Part shown: positions 1-8,879 of the stretch, in pieces
Numbering within the stretch: the first letter of the stretch is position 1
Layout: each line of letters begins with the position of its first letter
Assembly: GCA_023666705.1 (NCBI GenBank)
Contig: JAMPBO010000005.1
Coordinates: 124,001 to 188,000 of the forward strand
Direction of reading: 5' to 3'
Length of the DNA stretch: 64,000 nt
Origin: Bacteroides sp.
GTDB taxonomy: Bacteria; Bacillota; Clostridia; Lachnospirales; Lachnospiraceae
Translations under genes and position numbers: made by a program
Notes under the pieces: generated by a model
Database searches by the model: none
Told to the model about the DNA's origin: nothing
The model's input: only the letters and a program-made list of their open reading frames with translations

Positions 1-239
1 ACAACAACGAGCTTGCAGTTGCACTTAAAAATGCCAATGAGGATGTTAAACAGATTATATTTGATAACCTTTCCAGCCGTCTGTCAACGATGATTAAAGA
101 GGATATGGAATTCATGGGTCCTGTCAAGCTTAAGGATGTTGAAGACGCACAGCAGAAGATTGTTAATATTATCAGAAAGCTTGAGGATTCAGGCGAAATC
201 ATTATCTCACGTGGCGGAGGTGACGAGTTAGTTGTCTAA
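1..239 (+). CDS. fliG: Flagellar motor switch protein FliG, C-terminal end (partial)
   Basis: Only the last 78 codons are present; the start lies left of the window. The reading frame begins at base 3 and ends with TAA at 237-239. The visible part contains the conserved FliG C-domain stretch with MEFMGPVKLKDVE followed by the final helix and a short tail ending GGGDELVV. FliG is the C-ring protein that takes torque from MotA and sits on the MS-ring protein FliF. The downstream fliH start overlaps its last codons, so the two are translationally coupled. FliE and FliF are expected just upstream by fla/che operon order, but this cannot be seen here. Confidence 0.93.
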   Translation, partial: NNELAVALKNANEDVKQIIFDNLSSRLSTMIKEDMEFMGPVKLKDVEDAQQKIVNIIRKLEDSGEIIISRGGGDELVV

Positions 240-1023
240 TCTTTTTAAGTCGGGGATTGTAGGACAGGGCAGTCTGGTGTCTGAGCCTTTAGTTCTTGAC
301 GTAAATGCCAGAGCCATGGAGAAAATTAAGGCAAATGCAAGGATTATACGCCCTGTTGAGGAGAAGAAAGAGGCTGCCGGTGAGGAGCAGGAGGAAGCAT
401 CCGAATCGCCTGATATTACACTGGATGAAGCAATGGAAATGGCGAAGTCGATTCGCGAGGAAGCGTCCGAACGGGCAAATGCCATTATACAGTCAGCGAA
501 TGACGAGGCGGATGCCATAAGGGAAAATGCCCGCAAATCAGGTTATGAGACGGGACTCGAGGAAGGAAACCTTGAGGCTGCAAAAAGAGCGGATGTTTAT
601 CTTGCCAATATTCAAAAGGAGCAGGATGAATTTGTAAGCAGGACACAAACAGAGTATGACGAGCGTTTAGGTCAGTCACAGGAAAGCTTAATTGATTTGA
701 GCTGTCAGCTTGTAGCCAAGCTTACGGGAATTTTAGTTGATGAATACCGTCCTGTCATGGTTTACATGATAAATCAGGCACTGAGCGGAAGTGACAACGG
801 AAAAAATATTATCATCAAGGTTCCGGAGGAGAGCTACGCTTATATATCTGATAACAGGGATAGAATCGTTGGTGCGGCAAATCCGAGTATCAACATTGAT
901 ATATTTGCCGATTCCAATCTTACAAAAAGACAGTGCATGATAGAAACCGATAATGGGATAATTGATTTATCCATGGATGTACAAGTAAATAATCTGATAA
1001 CGGCAGTGAAGCTGTTATCGTAG
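232..1023 (+). CDS. fliH: Flagellar assembly protein FliH
   Basis: This 263-residue protein starts at TTG 232, inside the end of fliG (8-bp overlap). No better in-frame ATG precedes the conserved body. It has a charged, Glu-rich N-terminal half (about residues 40-150) predicted as coiled coil, and a C-terminal FliH/V-ATPase E-like region (about 155-263). FliH forms the peripheral stalk that binds and restrains the export ATPase FliI and delivers it to FlhA and the C-ring. Its position between fliG and fliI is the standard order. The sequence alone is weakly conserved, so synteny carries much of the call. Confidence 0.88.
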   Translation: MSNLFKSGIVGQGSLVSEPLVLDVNARAMEKIKANARIIRPVEEKKEAAGEEQEEASESPDITLDEAMEMAKSIREEASERANAIIQSANDEADAIRENARKSGYETGLEEGNLEAAKRADVYLANIQKEQDEFVSRTQTEYDERLGQSQESLIDLSCQLVAKLTGILVDEYRPVMVYMINQALSGSDNGKNIIIKVPEESYAYISDNRDRIVGAANPSINIDIFADSNLTKRQCMIETDNGIIDLSMDVQVNNLITAVKLLS

Positions 1024-1110
1024 CATAAATTTAAAATGGAGCTGTTTTTCCTGTTTTATGGAGAGGCAGCCTCATACTTTATTATCTGATAAAAAGGTAG
1101 CGTGGTATTT

Positions 1111-2421
1111 ATGAGAAGCAGCATAAGTATAGATAAATACAGGCATTTACTGGATATGGATTTTGCCCTCCACTATGGCAAGGTGACCAAGGTGGTTGGT
1201 CTTACCATTGAATCTGTCGGTCCGCCGTGTAAGCTGGGTGATCTTTGCGAGATACGGTCAAAAGACGGAAGCAGTCAGGTGAAGGCAGAGGTGGTAGGCT
1301 TTCGGGACAGCAGTGTGTTACTTATGCCATTTGATTCGGTTGATGGAGTGGGGCTTGGCTCCACGGTGAGAAATACAGGAGAAGTGCTTAAGGTAGCAGT
1401 TGGACCTGAGCTGCTCGGACGGGTTTTGGATGGTATAGGAAGACCAATGGATGAGGGCGAGATAGTTTGTAAAAATGCGTATCCAATTGATGCCATGTCG
1501 CCTGACCCGCTAAAGCGAAAGCTGATATCAGAAATTCTGCCCCTTGGTGTAAAGGCGGTAGACGGGCTTCTCACAGTCGGAAAGGGACAAAGAATTGGAA
1601 TATTTGCAGGAAGTGGCGTGGGAAAAAGCACACTGCTCGGAATGTTTGCAAGAAACACAAAGGCTGATATCAATGTAATTGCCCTGATTGGAGAGCGTGG
1701 CAGGGAGGTCGGTGAATTTATAGAGCGTGATTTGGGCGAGGAAGGACTTGCCCGTTCCGTGCTTGTAATCGCAACATCCGACAAGCCTGCGTTAATCAGA
1801 AATAAGGCGGCGAAAACCGCAACTGCAATTGCCGAATATTTTAGGGACCAGGGAAAGGATGTACTTCTTATGATGGATTCCCTGACCCGTTTTTCCATGG
1901 CACAAAGGGAAATTGGGCTGGCATCAGGGGAACCACCCGTTACGAGGGGATATCCGCCGTCTGTTTATGCCGAACTTCCAAAGCTTTTGGAACGGGCAGG
2001 AAATACATATACAGGCTCCATAACCGGTCTTTATACGGTACTTGTTGACGGTGATGATTTCAATGAACCTATCACGGATACGGCGAGAGGAATTTTGGAT
2101 GGGCACATTGTGCTTTCCCGTAAGCTTGGACACAAAAACCATTATCCTGCCATCGATGTTTTGCAGAGTATATCAAGATGTATGAGCTCAATCACCGACA
2201 AGGAGCATAAAACGGTCGCAGGCAAGCTGAAAAATGTTCTTGCGGTATATGGGGATGCAGAGGATTTGATAAATATAGGAGCTTATAAATCAGGCTCCAA
2301 TCCTGAAATTGATTATGCAATTTCAAAAATCGGAAAAGTAAATGAATTCCTTTTGCAGGATGTTGACTCCAAGTTTTTGTTTGACGATGAGCTGCAAAGC
2401 CTTAAGGAAATATTTGAGTAA
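1111..2421 (+). CDS. fliI: Flagellum-specific ATP synthase (export ATPase) FliI
   Basis: The protein is related to the F1 beta subunit. A Walker A motif GSGVGKST lies near residue 166, and the Walker B segment (LLMMDSLTRF) lies about 80 residues later, followed by the FliI/YscN-type motif ASGEPPVTRGYPPS. It powers and orders export of rod, hook and filament subunits through the type III gate. A GTG at 1102 is in frame and gives three extra residues. ATG 1111 is preferred because of the spacing from AAGG near 1094. With this start it has 436 residues, the usual family length. It sits between fliH and fliJ, its two partners in the ATPase complex. Confidence 0.95.
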   Translation: MRSSISIDKYRHLLDMDFALHYGKVTKVVGLTIESVGPPCKLGDLCEIRSKDGSSQVKAEVVGFRDSSVLLMPFDSVDGVGLGSTVRNTGEVLKVAVGPELLGRVLDGIGRPMDEGEIVCKNAYPIDAMSPDPLKRKLISEILPLGVKAVDGLLTVGKGQRIGIFAGSGVGKSTLLGMFARNTKADINVIALIGERGREVGEFIERDLGEEGLARSVLVIATSDKPALIRNKAAKTATAIAEYFRDQGKDVLLMMDSLTRFSMAQREIGLASGEPPVTRGYPPSVYAELPKLLERAGNTYTGSITGLYTVLVDGDDFNEPITDTARGILDGHIVLSRKLGHKNHYPAIDVLQSISRCMSSITDKEHKTVAGKLKNVLAVYGDAEDLINIGAYKSGSNPEIDYAISKIGKVNEFLLQDVDSKFLFDDELQSLKEIFE

Positions 2422-2448
2422 AGGGTTGTTCGGAAGCGGTGATTGTTT

Positions 2449-2904
2449 ATGGCAAAATTCATTTATAGAATGCAGAATATTCTGGATATAAAGCTTAAGC
2501 TTGAGGATGCGGCAAGGCAGGAGTATGCGGATGCAAGGAATGCCCTTTCCGTGGAGGAGGATAAGCTGGAAAGCCTGAAAAAACGAAGGGAGCTTTACTA
2601 TAAAGAATATCAGGAAGCAATTGCGGGAAGTCTGGACTTCCTGAAAATAGAGGAATGTAATAATGCAATTGACGTAATGAATGATATGATTGCAGACCAG
2701 CTTGAGGTTGTCAGACAAAAAAGCAAGGAGCTTGAAAAGGCGAGACAAAAGCTGGCACAGGTCATGCAGGAGAGAAAAATGCATGAAAAGCTGAAGGAAA
2801 AAAAGTTTGATGAATTTTTAAAGGAGCTTTCCGCAGAGGAAACCAAGGAAATCGATCAGGTTGTAAGCTATCAGTTTAACAGTAAAGGCGATACGGAGGA
2901 TTAA
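2449..2904 (+). CDS. fliJ: Flagellar export chaperone/stalk protein FliJ
   Basis: This small protein of about 151 residues is almost entirely charged alpha helix (two long coiled-coil stretches, about 5-75 and 80-140), typical of FliJ, the central stalk of the FliI hexamer. The N-terminus (MAKFIYRMQNILDIK) fits the family pattern. A TTG at 2443 is in frame two codons upstream, but ATG 2449 matches the family start better. It follows fliI by 27 bases and precedes the motE-like gene by 2 bases, so it is co-translated in the operon. Identity rests on coiled-coil character plus position. Confidence 0.88.
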   Translation: MAKFIYRMQNILDIKLKLEDAARQEYADARNALSVEEDKLESLKKRRELYYKEYQEAIAGSLDFLKIEECNNAIDVMNDMIADQLEVVRQKSKELEKARQKLAQVMQERKMHEKLKEKKFDEFLKELSAEETKEIDQVVSYQFNSKGDTED

Positions 2905-2906
2905 AT

Positions 2907-3644
2907 ATGGCTAAAAAAAATAAAGATGCAAACGGTGCCGGTGCAGGCTCCAAAATTGCAGGTATTATCATTATCATTCTTGCACTCACAACATTTTTGT
3001 CGGTTATGGCACTTCTCATAAAGTGTGACGTGGGAGGCTTTGGCAGCAATGTGCTTCGGCCTATCTTCAAAAATGTTCCTGTAATAAAGGAAATATTGCC
3101 GCCACCATCAGACGAGGAGGTTGCCATCGAGAGTGATTATCCTTATGATACACTGGAAAAGGCATTGAACCAGATTCAGATTTTGGAATCCTCAGTGGGA
3201 AGTAAGGATGCAGAGATAGTTTCTTTAAGTGACAGAGTAAAGGAATTAGAGGCAGAGGTCGTCAGACTTACCCAGTTTGAGACGGACCAAAAAGAGTTTG
3301 AAGAAGAAAAAAAGAAATTTTATGACGAAGTGGTCTATGGAGAATCGGCCCCGGATACCGATACATATATAGAATGGTATAATTCATTGGATGCTGAGTA
3401 TGCCGAAAAGGTATACAGAGAGGTCATCAGTGCCAATGAAGTAGATCAGGCGACCAAGGATGTAGCTGCTGCATACGAGGCAATGGATGCAAAGGATGCG
3501 GCGGAAATTCTGGAAAACATGAAAAATGACCTCGACACGGTAGCACTGATTTTAAACAACATGAGTGCTGAATCGCAAGGAAAAATTCTTGCGGAAATGG
3601 ATCCGGAATTTGCGGCTTTAGTTTCAAAGAAGCTTTTGCCGTAA
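2907..3644 (+). CDS. MotE/YlxF-like protein with MgtE-N-like C-terminal domain
   Basis: The layout is a short basic N-terminus, one membrane segment (about residues 15-38), a coiled coil (about 75-125) and a C-terminal helical region. The last contains the repeated pattern AAEILENMKND and LAEMDPEFAALVSKKLL, characteristic of the MgtE N-terminal fold found in MotE. In alpha-proteobacteria MotE is a periplasmic motor protein; in Bacillus the same slot is ylxF. It probably acts at the outer face of the membrane near the export gate or stator. The slot between fliJ and fliK matches Firmicutes operons. The function in this lineage is inferred. Confidence 0.75.
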   Translation: MAKKNKDANGAGAGSKIAGIIIIILALTTFLSVMALLIKCDVGGFGSNVLRPIFKNVPVIKEILPPPSDEEVAIESDYPYDTLEKALNQIQILESSVGSKDAEIVSLSDRVKELEAEVVRLTQFETDQKEFEEEKKKFYDEVVYGESAPDTDTYIEWYNSLDAEYAEKVYREVISANEVDQATKDVAAAYEAMDAKDAAEILENMKNDLDTVALILNNMSAESQGKILAEMDPEFAALVSKKLLP

Positions 3645-3712
3645 ATATAGAAAAGAACAAAGTATAAGATGCTTATGTTCTAATTTAAAATAAGAAAGGA
3701 GGAAAACATGCA

Positions 3713-5218
3713 ATGATGGCTATATCAACACACGGTATCGGAAGAACAGATGTAGGTACAGGCTCCAAGCCAAAGACAGACAAAAAGCAGGAAAAAGCGG
3801 CTGACGCATTTGCAAGCTTTATGAATTTGGCAGCACCGCAGCAGTCAGGTGATGTGTCCGTAAAGGAAAAGAACGCCGCCGAGACAGTTTCTGGAACGGT
3901 TTCAGGTGTGACAGGCAGTGAAGCGGTGAAGGATAACAAGCCAAAGACAGCAGAAGCAGCACCGGAAAAGACTGAAACGGCAACTGCTAAGGATGCCGAT
4001 GACAAGGTACAGGCTGAAAATCAGGCAGAATCAGTCAAAAAAGATGACAGTGATGTGTCAAACGATGCAGATAAGGCTTTGAAAAATGACAAGGCGAACG
4101 TTTCTGGTGTTGAGGAAGATGCAGAGACAAACACTTACGCAGAGGTTATGGATGCGGCACTTACCGAACTGAAAGAAGCTGTTATGGATTTGCTTGATAT
4201 GGATGAGGAGGCGTTTGATGAACTGCTTGCCAATATGGGATTTTCCGTATATGACCTTATGAAGCTTGACAACTTAAGCAGCTTTGTCCTTGCGGCAGAG
4301 GATGCAACGAGTGTAGACCTGCTTGTAAACGAAACACTCAACAATTTAATGAAAAATGTGGAGCAGATGCTTGATAATTTACTCGATGAGTACGATATAA
4401 CTGATGTGGAAGTATTTATATCGGAAGCAGAGACAGTCTTTGGCGAGACCACGGTTGCAGACACTTTGGACACAGCAGTCCGCCCGGAGGTGGAAGCAGA
4501 AACAGAGTTTGTCAGAGAAACCGATGATGCGTCGGTTAAAATAACAGACTATGAAGCCGATACAAATAATGATGCAGATGTTAAAGTAACGGTCCGTAAT
4601 GAACAGTCAGCAGAAAGTGGACAGTTTGAGGGACATGAAAGCAGCAACTTTAACATGAACGAGGGACATACCGAAGGCGGAACAAACCACGTGATATCTA
4701 ATTTGACGCAGGCATTAAATGATGTTGTAAATGCAGATGCCGTATCAAATGCAGAAGTATTTACGGACGCTGTTCCGGAAGCAGATATTGTCAGACAGAT
4801 CATCGATGAGATTGAGGTTGGCATCACAAGGGAAAGCACTTCACTTGAGCTTCAGCTGAATCCTGAACATCTAGGAAAGGTTCAGATAAACGTATCTACA
4901 AGAAACGGTGTTATGCAGGCACAGATTGTTACGGAATCAGAGGCAGCAAGACATGCGGTTGAGGCAAGTATTGCAACACTGAAGGAAGCTTTCGACAACA
5001 AAGAGCTTAAGGTTGATGCAATTGAGGTTATGGTTGGCACAAGCGATTTCTTTCATGGAAATGCAGACCAACAGGCAGACAAGGAAAACAACCAAAGCAC
5101 AGGAAAAGTAAGTGGCAGCATTCGGGCAGGCTTTATGGATGAGGATGAGGAGTCCGTAGATGAGCTTGAGGCTGAAATGATGCACGTTCAGGGTAACACG
5201 GTAAGCTATATGGCTTAA
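3713..5218 (+). CDS. fliK: Flagellar hook-length control protein FliK
   Basis: The protein has 501 residues. A long low-complexity acidic, Ala/Asp/Glu-rich N-terminal two thirds serves as the molecular ruler. The compact C-terminal Flg_hook domain (about residues 370-460) has the characteristic LQLNPEHLGKVQINV stretch. FliK is exported during hook growth, measures the hook and signals FlhB to switch substrate class. The strong ribosome site AGGAGG at 3698-3703 is followed first by an ATG at 3708 that reads only Met-Gln-stop and overlaps the real start ATG at 3713 (another ATG follows at 3716). flgD and the hook gene follow. Confidence 0.92.
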   Translation: MMAISTHGIGRTDVGTGSKPKTDKKQEKAADAFASFMNLAAPQQSGDVSVKEKNAAETVSGTVSGVTGSEAVKDNKPKTAEAAPEKTETATAKDADDKVQAENQAESVKKDDSDVSNDADKALKNDKANVSGVEEDAETNTYAEVMDAALTELKEAVMDLLDMDEEAFDELLANMGFSVYDLMKLDNLSSFVLAAEDATSVDLLVNETLNNLMKNVEQMLDNLLDEYDITDVEVFISEAETVFGETTVADTLDTAVRPEVEAETEFVRETDDASVKITDYEADTNNDADVKVTVRNEQSAESGQFEGHESSNFNMNEGHTEGGTNHVISNLTQALNDVVNADAVSNAEVFTDAVPEADIVRQIIDEIEVGITRESTSLELQLNPEHLGKVQINVSTRNGVMQAQIVTESEAARHAVEASIATLKEAFDNKELKVDAIEVMVGTSDFFHGNADQQADKENNQSTGKVSGSIRAGFMDEDEESVDELEAEMMHVQGNTVSYMA

Positions 5219-5244
5219 CATAAAAAAAGAAAGGAGATGCAAAT

Positions 5245-5751
5245 ATGGCAGATGCAGCAGTCAGCGGAATTATAAGTAATTCACGTTCTTATATCAAGAG
5301 TGCTCAGAGTGAAACTTCTCAGAATGAGCTTGATAAGGATGCATTTTTACAGCTTCTTGTAACACAGATGCAGTATCAGGATCCGCTTAATCCGGGAGAC
5401 AGTACAGAGTATATGTCACAGCTTGCACAGTATTCATCACTGGAGGCAACGATGAACATAAGCAACACACTTGAGAAGGGAAATGCATTGAACCTTGTTG
5501 GTGAGTATGTGATTATGAATACTACTAACGCATCAGGTAAGACTGTACAGATTAGCGGTTTGGTTGAGTATGCAACAGTTAAGGATGGAGATGTACTGTT
5601 ATCCATCAACGATACATACTATCCGGCCGAGGATTTGGATTCCGTAGTAGATTACGAGTATTACTTGTTCCTTCAGGAGCAGGCAAAGAAAGCAGCAGAG
5701 GAAGCAGGCACAAACACTGAAGGTGGAGACGACGTCAGCAAGACAGAGTAA
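5245..5751 (+). CDS. flgD: Flagellar hook assembly scaffold protein FlgD
   Basis: The N-terminal segment LDKDAFLQLLVTQMQYQDPL (about residues 27-47) is the hallmark of FlgD. At 168 residues it is the short Gram-positive form: the scaffold part is present, and only a brief beta region follows (about 85-145). FlgD caps the growing hook and is required for FlgE polymerisation. AAAGGAG lies 8 bases before ATG 5245. The gene is placed between fliK and the TIGR02530-type gene, as in Bacillus and Clostridium. Confidence 0.94.
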   Translation: MADAAVSGIISNSRSYIKSAQSETSQNELDKDAFLQLLVTQMQYQDPLNPGDSTEYMSQLAQYSSLEATMNISNTLEKGNALNLVGEYVIMNTTNASGKTVQISGLVEYATVKDGDVLLSINDTYYPAEDLDSVVDYEYYLFLQEQAKKAAEEAGTNTEGGDDVSKTE

Positions 5752-5771
5752 CGAAAAGGGAGGGGACTTTT

Positions 5772-6167
5772 ATGAATACATTAGATACAAGGCTCCTTTC
5801 AATTGAACAGGCAACAGGATTATATCTTAATAAAAGCAAGAGCAGCACTGAGTATAATCAGGAGGACAGCAAAGCTTCGTTTCAGGCGATTTTAGACAGG
5901 AAAGCACAGGAGGAAAATGATTTAAAATTTTCCAAGCATGCAAACCGTCGTCTTGAGAGCAGAAACATAACCCTTTCAGATGACCAGCTTGGAAGACTTT
6001 CCGAGGGAGTTGATCAGGCAAGAGGAAAAAGCATCAACGAATCCCTTGTCATGATGGACAATCTGGCATTCATAGTAAACGTGAAAAACAATACGGTTAT
6101 AACGGCTATGGAGCAGGGGGAAGAAGCAAATGTATTTACAAATATTGATGGAGCAGTTATAGTTTAG
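5772..6167 (+). CDS. TIGR02530-type flagellar operon protein
   Basis: This 131-residue soluble protein has a variable N-terminus and a conserved C-terminal half (about 55-131) containing FSKHANRRLESRNI and INESLVMMDNLAFIV. I recognise this as the small 'flg_new'/TIGR02530 family found next to flgD-flgE in Firmicutes. Its biochemical role is not established to my knowledge; it may be an assembly or export factor for hook proteins. The ribosome site GGGAGGGG is close upstream. It is co-transcribed with flgD (20-base gap). Confidence 0.82.
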   Translation: MNTLDTRLLSIEQATGLYLNKSKSSTEYNQEDSKASFQAILDRKAQEENDLKFSKHANRRLESRNITLSDDQLGRLSEGVDQARGKSINESLVMMDNLAFIVNVKNNTVITAMEQGEEANVFTNIDGAVIV

Positions 6168-6248
6168 CAGCTGGACCGAAATGAAAATTAGGAAGCTGCA
6201 ATCCCTGATTGACAGATGGGATTACTGAAAGAATGGAGGTCATTTATT

Positions 6249-7667
6249 ATGATGAGATCACTTTATTCTGGTGTAGCAGGTCTTAGGACACACCAGACAA
6301 AGATGGATGTAATAGGTAACAATATAGCAAACGTTAACACAATCGGTTTTAAATCGTCATCAACACTTTTCAGAGATGTATTATATCAAACAACATCGAA
6401 TGCGACGGGAGCAACAGCGACCACAGGTGGTACAAACGCTTCCCAGATTGGTCTTGGTACAAAGATGTCTTCAATCCAGACAAACATTACCGACCCGGGA
6501 AGTGCACAGAGCACGAACAATCCGTACGACCTTATGTTAAGCGGTTCCAGCTTCTTTGTTGTAAGCAGGGGAGACGGATACTCATTCACAAAGGTAGGTA
6601 ACTTCCAGGTTGACGGAGCAGGATGTCTTGTAACAAGTAACGGATATCAGGTTATGGGATGGCAGGTAGACCCTGAAAATCCTACCAACATTAAAAAGGA
6701 TACGGTTTCAGCACTTTATCCGGAGTCAGTGGAAAATAAGACAGCGGCACCAGAGCAGACATCACAGGCATATGTTTCAGGAAACGTAGACCTTACGGAT
6801 GAGGATCTTACATCTGTAGACGGTGCAGCCATTTCACTTACCATATATGATGCACTTGGTTACAGCTATTCATGTAAGTTTAAGCTGACACAGGATCCGG
6901 GTGAGGTAGATAAGTCACTGTATAACCTCCAGATTATATCCGTCAAGGATTCAAAAAATGTGGAGATACTCGGTACAGATGATACCTCAACACCGAACAT
7001 TCAGGAGGGCGGATATACTGCTACACTCGGTAACGGTGCTGCGGCAACGGATACCATCCAGATTAAATTCAATGCGGATGACGGTTCCTTCTCATATGTA
7101 GGTGCAGCAGGACAGTCAACGGCACTGCTTAGCATAAAACCATCCCAGGCAGGTAAGGCGGATGTATTCAGCTCCATAATCAACAATGAGGCTGTTGAGG
7201 GTATCACCATTGATTTTTCAGAGGTTACGATGTTTGAGTCGGATGGAACATCAACGGCAAAGCTTAACAGAGGCTCCATCAAGTCAGAGGGCGGCGGACG
7301 TTCCGCAGGAAAGCTTAAAGGTGTCACAATTGATGAAGCAGGTATGCTGTTTGGTACATACAGCAATGGTGAGACAAAGCTGCTCGGTCAGATTGCCGTT
7401 GCAAACTTTACAAACCCAATGGCACTGGAAGCAGTCGGTGACAGCCTGTATGTTACAACACAGAACTCAGGTGACTTTGACGGCATCGGCTCTGCCGTAA
7501 ACGAGGACGGCGGCAAAATGTCACAGGGCGTTCTTGAAATGTCGAATGTTGATTTGTCATTGGAGTTTACCGATATGATTACAACCCAGAGAGGTTTCCA
7601 GGCTAACTCACGTATTATAACTACATCTGATACATTGCTGGAAGAGCTTGTAAACCTTAAGAGATAA
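6249..7667 (+). CDS. flgE: Flagellar hook protein FlgE
   Basis: The N-terminus MMRSLYSGVAGLRTHQTKMD and the NIANVNTIGFK motif (about residue 30) are the conserved rod/hook/axial signature. The C-terminus (MSNVDLSLEFTDMITTQRGF, then NSRIITTSD) is the matching FlgE C-helix. The variable D1/D2 hook domains lie between. GGAGGT at 6235-6240 sits 8 bases before ATG 6249, so the longer in-frame start at 6216 is unlikely. The chosen protein has 472 residues. FlgE builds the hook after the rod is complete. The gene ends the first transcriptional block: a strong terminator follows. Confidence 0.95.
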   Translation: MMRSLYSGVAGLRTHQTKMDVIGNNIANVNTIGFKSSSTLFRDVLYQTTSNATGATATTGGTNASQIGLGTKMSSIQTNITDPGSAQSTNNPYDLMLSGSSFFVVSRGDGYSFTKVGNFQVDGAGCLVTSNGYQVMGWQVDPENPTNIKKDTVSALYPESVENKTAAPEQTSQAYVSGNVDLTDEDLTSVDGAAISLTIYDALGYSYSCKFKLTQDPGEVDKSLYNLQIISVKDSKNVEILGTDDTSTPNIQEGGYTATLGNGAAATDTIQIKFNADDGSFSYVGAAGQSTALLSIKPSQAGKADVFSSIINNEAVEGITIDFSEVTMFESDGTSTAKLNRGSIKSEGGGRSAGKLKGVTIDEAGMLFGTYSNGETKLLGQIAVANFTNPMALEAVGDSLYVTTQNSGDFDGIGSAVNEDGGKMSQGVLEMSNVDLSLEFTDMITTQRGFQANSRIITTSDTLLEELVNLKR

Positions 7668-7702
7668 TTGTTATAATACAATATTTCAATGAGATAAAAC
7701 GT

Positions 7703-7745
7703 GGAGACATCTTGAAAAACATTCTCAAGTTGTCTCCATTTTTGT
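7703..7745 (+). terminator. Intrinsic terminator after flgE
   Basis: The 13-base arms 7703-7715 and 7725-7737 pair with a single T-T mismatch around a 9-base loop, followed by a T-rich tail. It lies 35 bases after the flgE stop and just before a new promoter, so it divides the motility cluster into two transcriptional blocks or partly attenuates read-through. Confidence 0.85.
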
Positions 7746-7766
7746 CTCTATTTTTAATATTTTTTA

Positions 7767-7795
7767 TAGACATAAAATTACAAATGTGCTATAAT
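7767..7795 (+). promoter_or_regulatory. Sigma-A type promoter for flbD-motA block
   Basis: TAGACA (7767-7772) and TATAAT (7790-7795) are separated by exactly 17 bases, with an extended -10 TG at 7787-7788. It lies immediately after the flgE terminator and about 85 bases before the flbD start. It probably drives flbD and the long downstream fli/che genes independently of the upstream operon. Confidence 0.75.
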
Positions 7796-7879
7796 TTCAT
7801 CGAACCGTAAATGTACATATATTGCATCGGTATTTTTTTATGATACGGGCGTGTAATCTCGGATAATGAGGTGTTTTTT

Positions 7880-8065
7880 ATGATAGAAGTTACCAGATTA
7901 AAAGGAAAGAAAATTACCGTAAATGCGGAAATGATAGAAACTATTGAAGAAACACCTGATACGGTTATTACACTTGTCAGCGGGAAAAAGCTTATAGTGA
8001 ATGAAACAGCAGAAGAGGTTGCTGGTATGGTCATCAACTATAAGAAGAAAATTTTTACATTATAA
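7880..8065 (+). CDS. flbD: FlbD family flagellar protein
   Basis: This is a very small protein (61 residues) of the FlbD/YlzI family: MIEVTRLKGKKITVNAEMIE, then VSGKKLIVNETAEEV and a basic tail. GAGGTG at 7868-7873 is placed 6 bases before ATG 7880. A GTG at 7871 inside that ribosome site would add three residues and is less likely. The family lies next to flgE and motA in many Firmicutes and spirochaetes, with no firmly known biochemical role. Here it is the first gene behind its own promoter. Confidence 0.88.
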   Translation: MIEVTRLKGKKITVNAEMIETIEETPDTVITLVSGKKLIVNETAEEVAGMVINYKKKIFTL

Positions 8066-8087
8066 TTTATATCAGAGGTGAGATAAA

Positions 8088-8879
8088 GTGGATATAGCTT
8101 CCATAATCGGTCTAATTGCAGCGTTTGCACTTATGGTATTCGGTATAACAAATGATAAGGGAATGGGTGCACTAAAATCATTCCTTGATGCTCCATCGGC
8201 ACTTATTACATTCGGAGGAGCTTTTGGTGCCATGCTTGCTACCAATCCATTAGGCGATTTTTTTGCTGGAATTAAGTCGTTTACACTTATATTTAAGACG
8301 CCAAAACAGAGTGAGGCGGATACGATAAGATCTATCATTGATTTGTCTAATCTTGCGAGAAGAGAAGGTCTTCTTGCTCTTGAGGAGTCTGCAAATTCAC
8401 TGGAAGACGAATTTATGAAAAAAGGGCTTATGCTTATTGTCGATGGTACGGATCCTGAGCTTGTAAGAAGCATACTTGAAGCTGAGCTTGTAAATGTGGA
8501 CGCCAGACATCAGGACAACATCCAGTTCTGGAAGGGACTTGGTGCGATGGGTCCTGCCTGGGGTATGATTGGTACCCTGATCGGTCTTATTAACATGCTG
8601 AAGGACTTGTCTGATCCTGATTCTATCGGACCAAACATGGCTGTGGCACTTGTAACTACACTGTATGGTTCTGTGCTTGCAAACTGGATTTGTTCGCCTG
8701 TTTCAGGAAAACTTTCAAAATTAAATGCCAAGGAAATCAAATTAAAGGAAGTTATGATAGAAGGTATCCTGTCCATACAGGCAGGCGAGAACCCTAGAGT
8801 AATAGAGGAAAAGCTGAAATCATTCCTGTCACCTAAGGAGAGGAAGAGCTTCGGCGAAGAGGAAGGCGGTGCGGCTTAA
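8088..8879 (+). CDS. motA: Flagellar motor stator protein MotA
   Basis: The 263-residue protein has four membrane segments (about 5-22, 33-52, 148-168, 180-200) and the conserved proline-containing pore stretch GAMGPAWGMIGTLIGLINML. The large cytoplasmic loop between segments 2 and 3 carries charged residues that touch FliG. Five MotA surround two MotB to form an ion channel that drives rotation. The start is GTG 8088 after GAGGTGAG. The stop overlaps the motB ATG by one base (TAATG), so translation is coupled. Which ion is used (proton or sodium) cannot be decided confidently from sequence. Confidence 0.94.
   Translation: MDIASIIGLIAAFALMVFGITNDKGMGALKSFLDAPSALITFGGAFGAMLATNPLGDFFAGIKSFTLIFKTPKQSEADTIRSIIDLSNLARREGLLALEESANSLEDEFMKKGLMLIVDGTDPELVRSILEAELVNVDARHQDNIQFWKGLGAMGPAWGMIGTLIGLINMLKDLSDPDSIGPNMAVALVTTLYGSVLANWICSPVSGKLSKLNAKEIKLKEVMIEGILSIQAGENPRVIEEKLKSFLSPKERKSFGEEEGGAA

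Noticed and set aside
1275-1898. 207-codon minus-strand frame across fliI
   Set aside because: Antisense to the FliI ATPase core with no motifs or start signals.
3654-3681. Weak inverted repeat AGAACA/TGTTCT before fliK
   Set aside because: Short, bulged stem without T-run; not enough to call a terminator or operator.
7800-7840. Sigma-28 promoter before flbD (TAAA followed by GCATCGGT)
   Set aside because: The -10 part matches the sigma-28 consensus poorly and a near-perfect sigma-A promoter lies just upstream.
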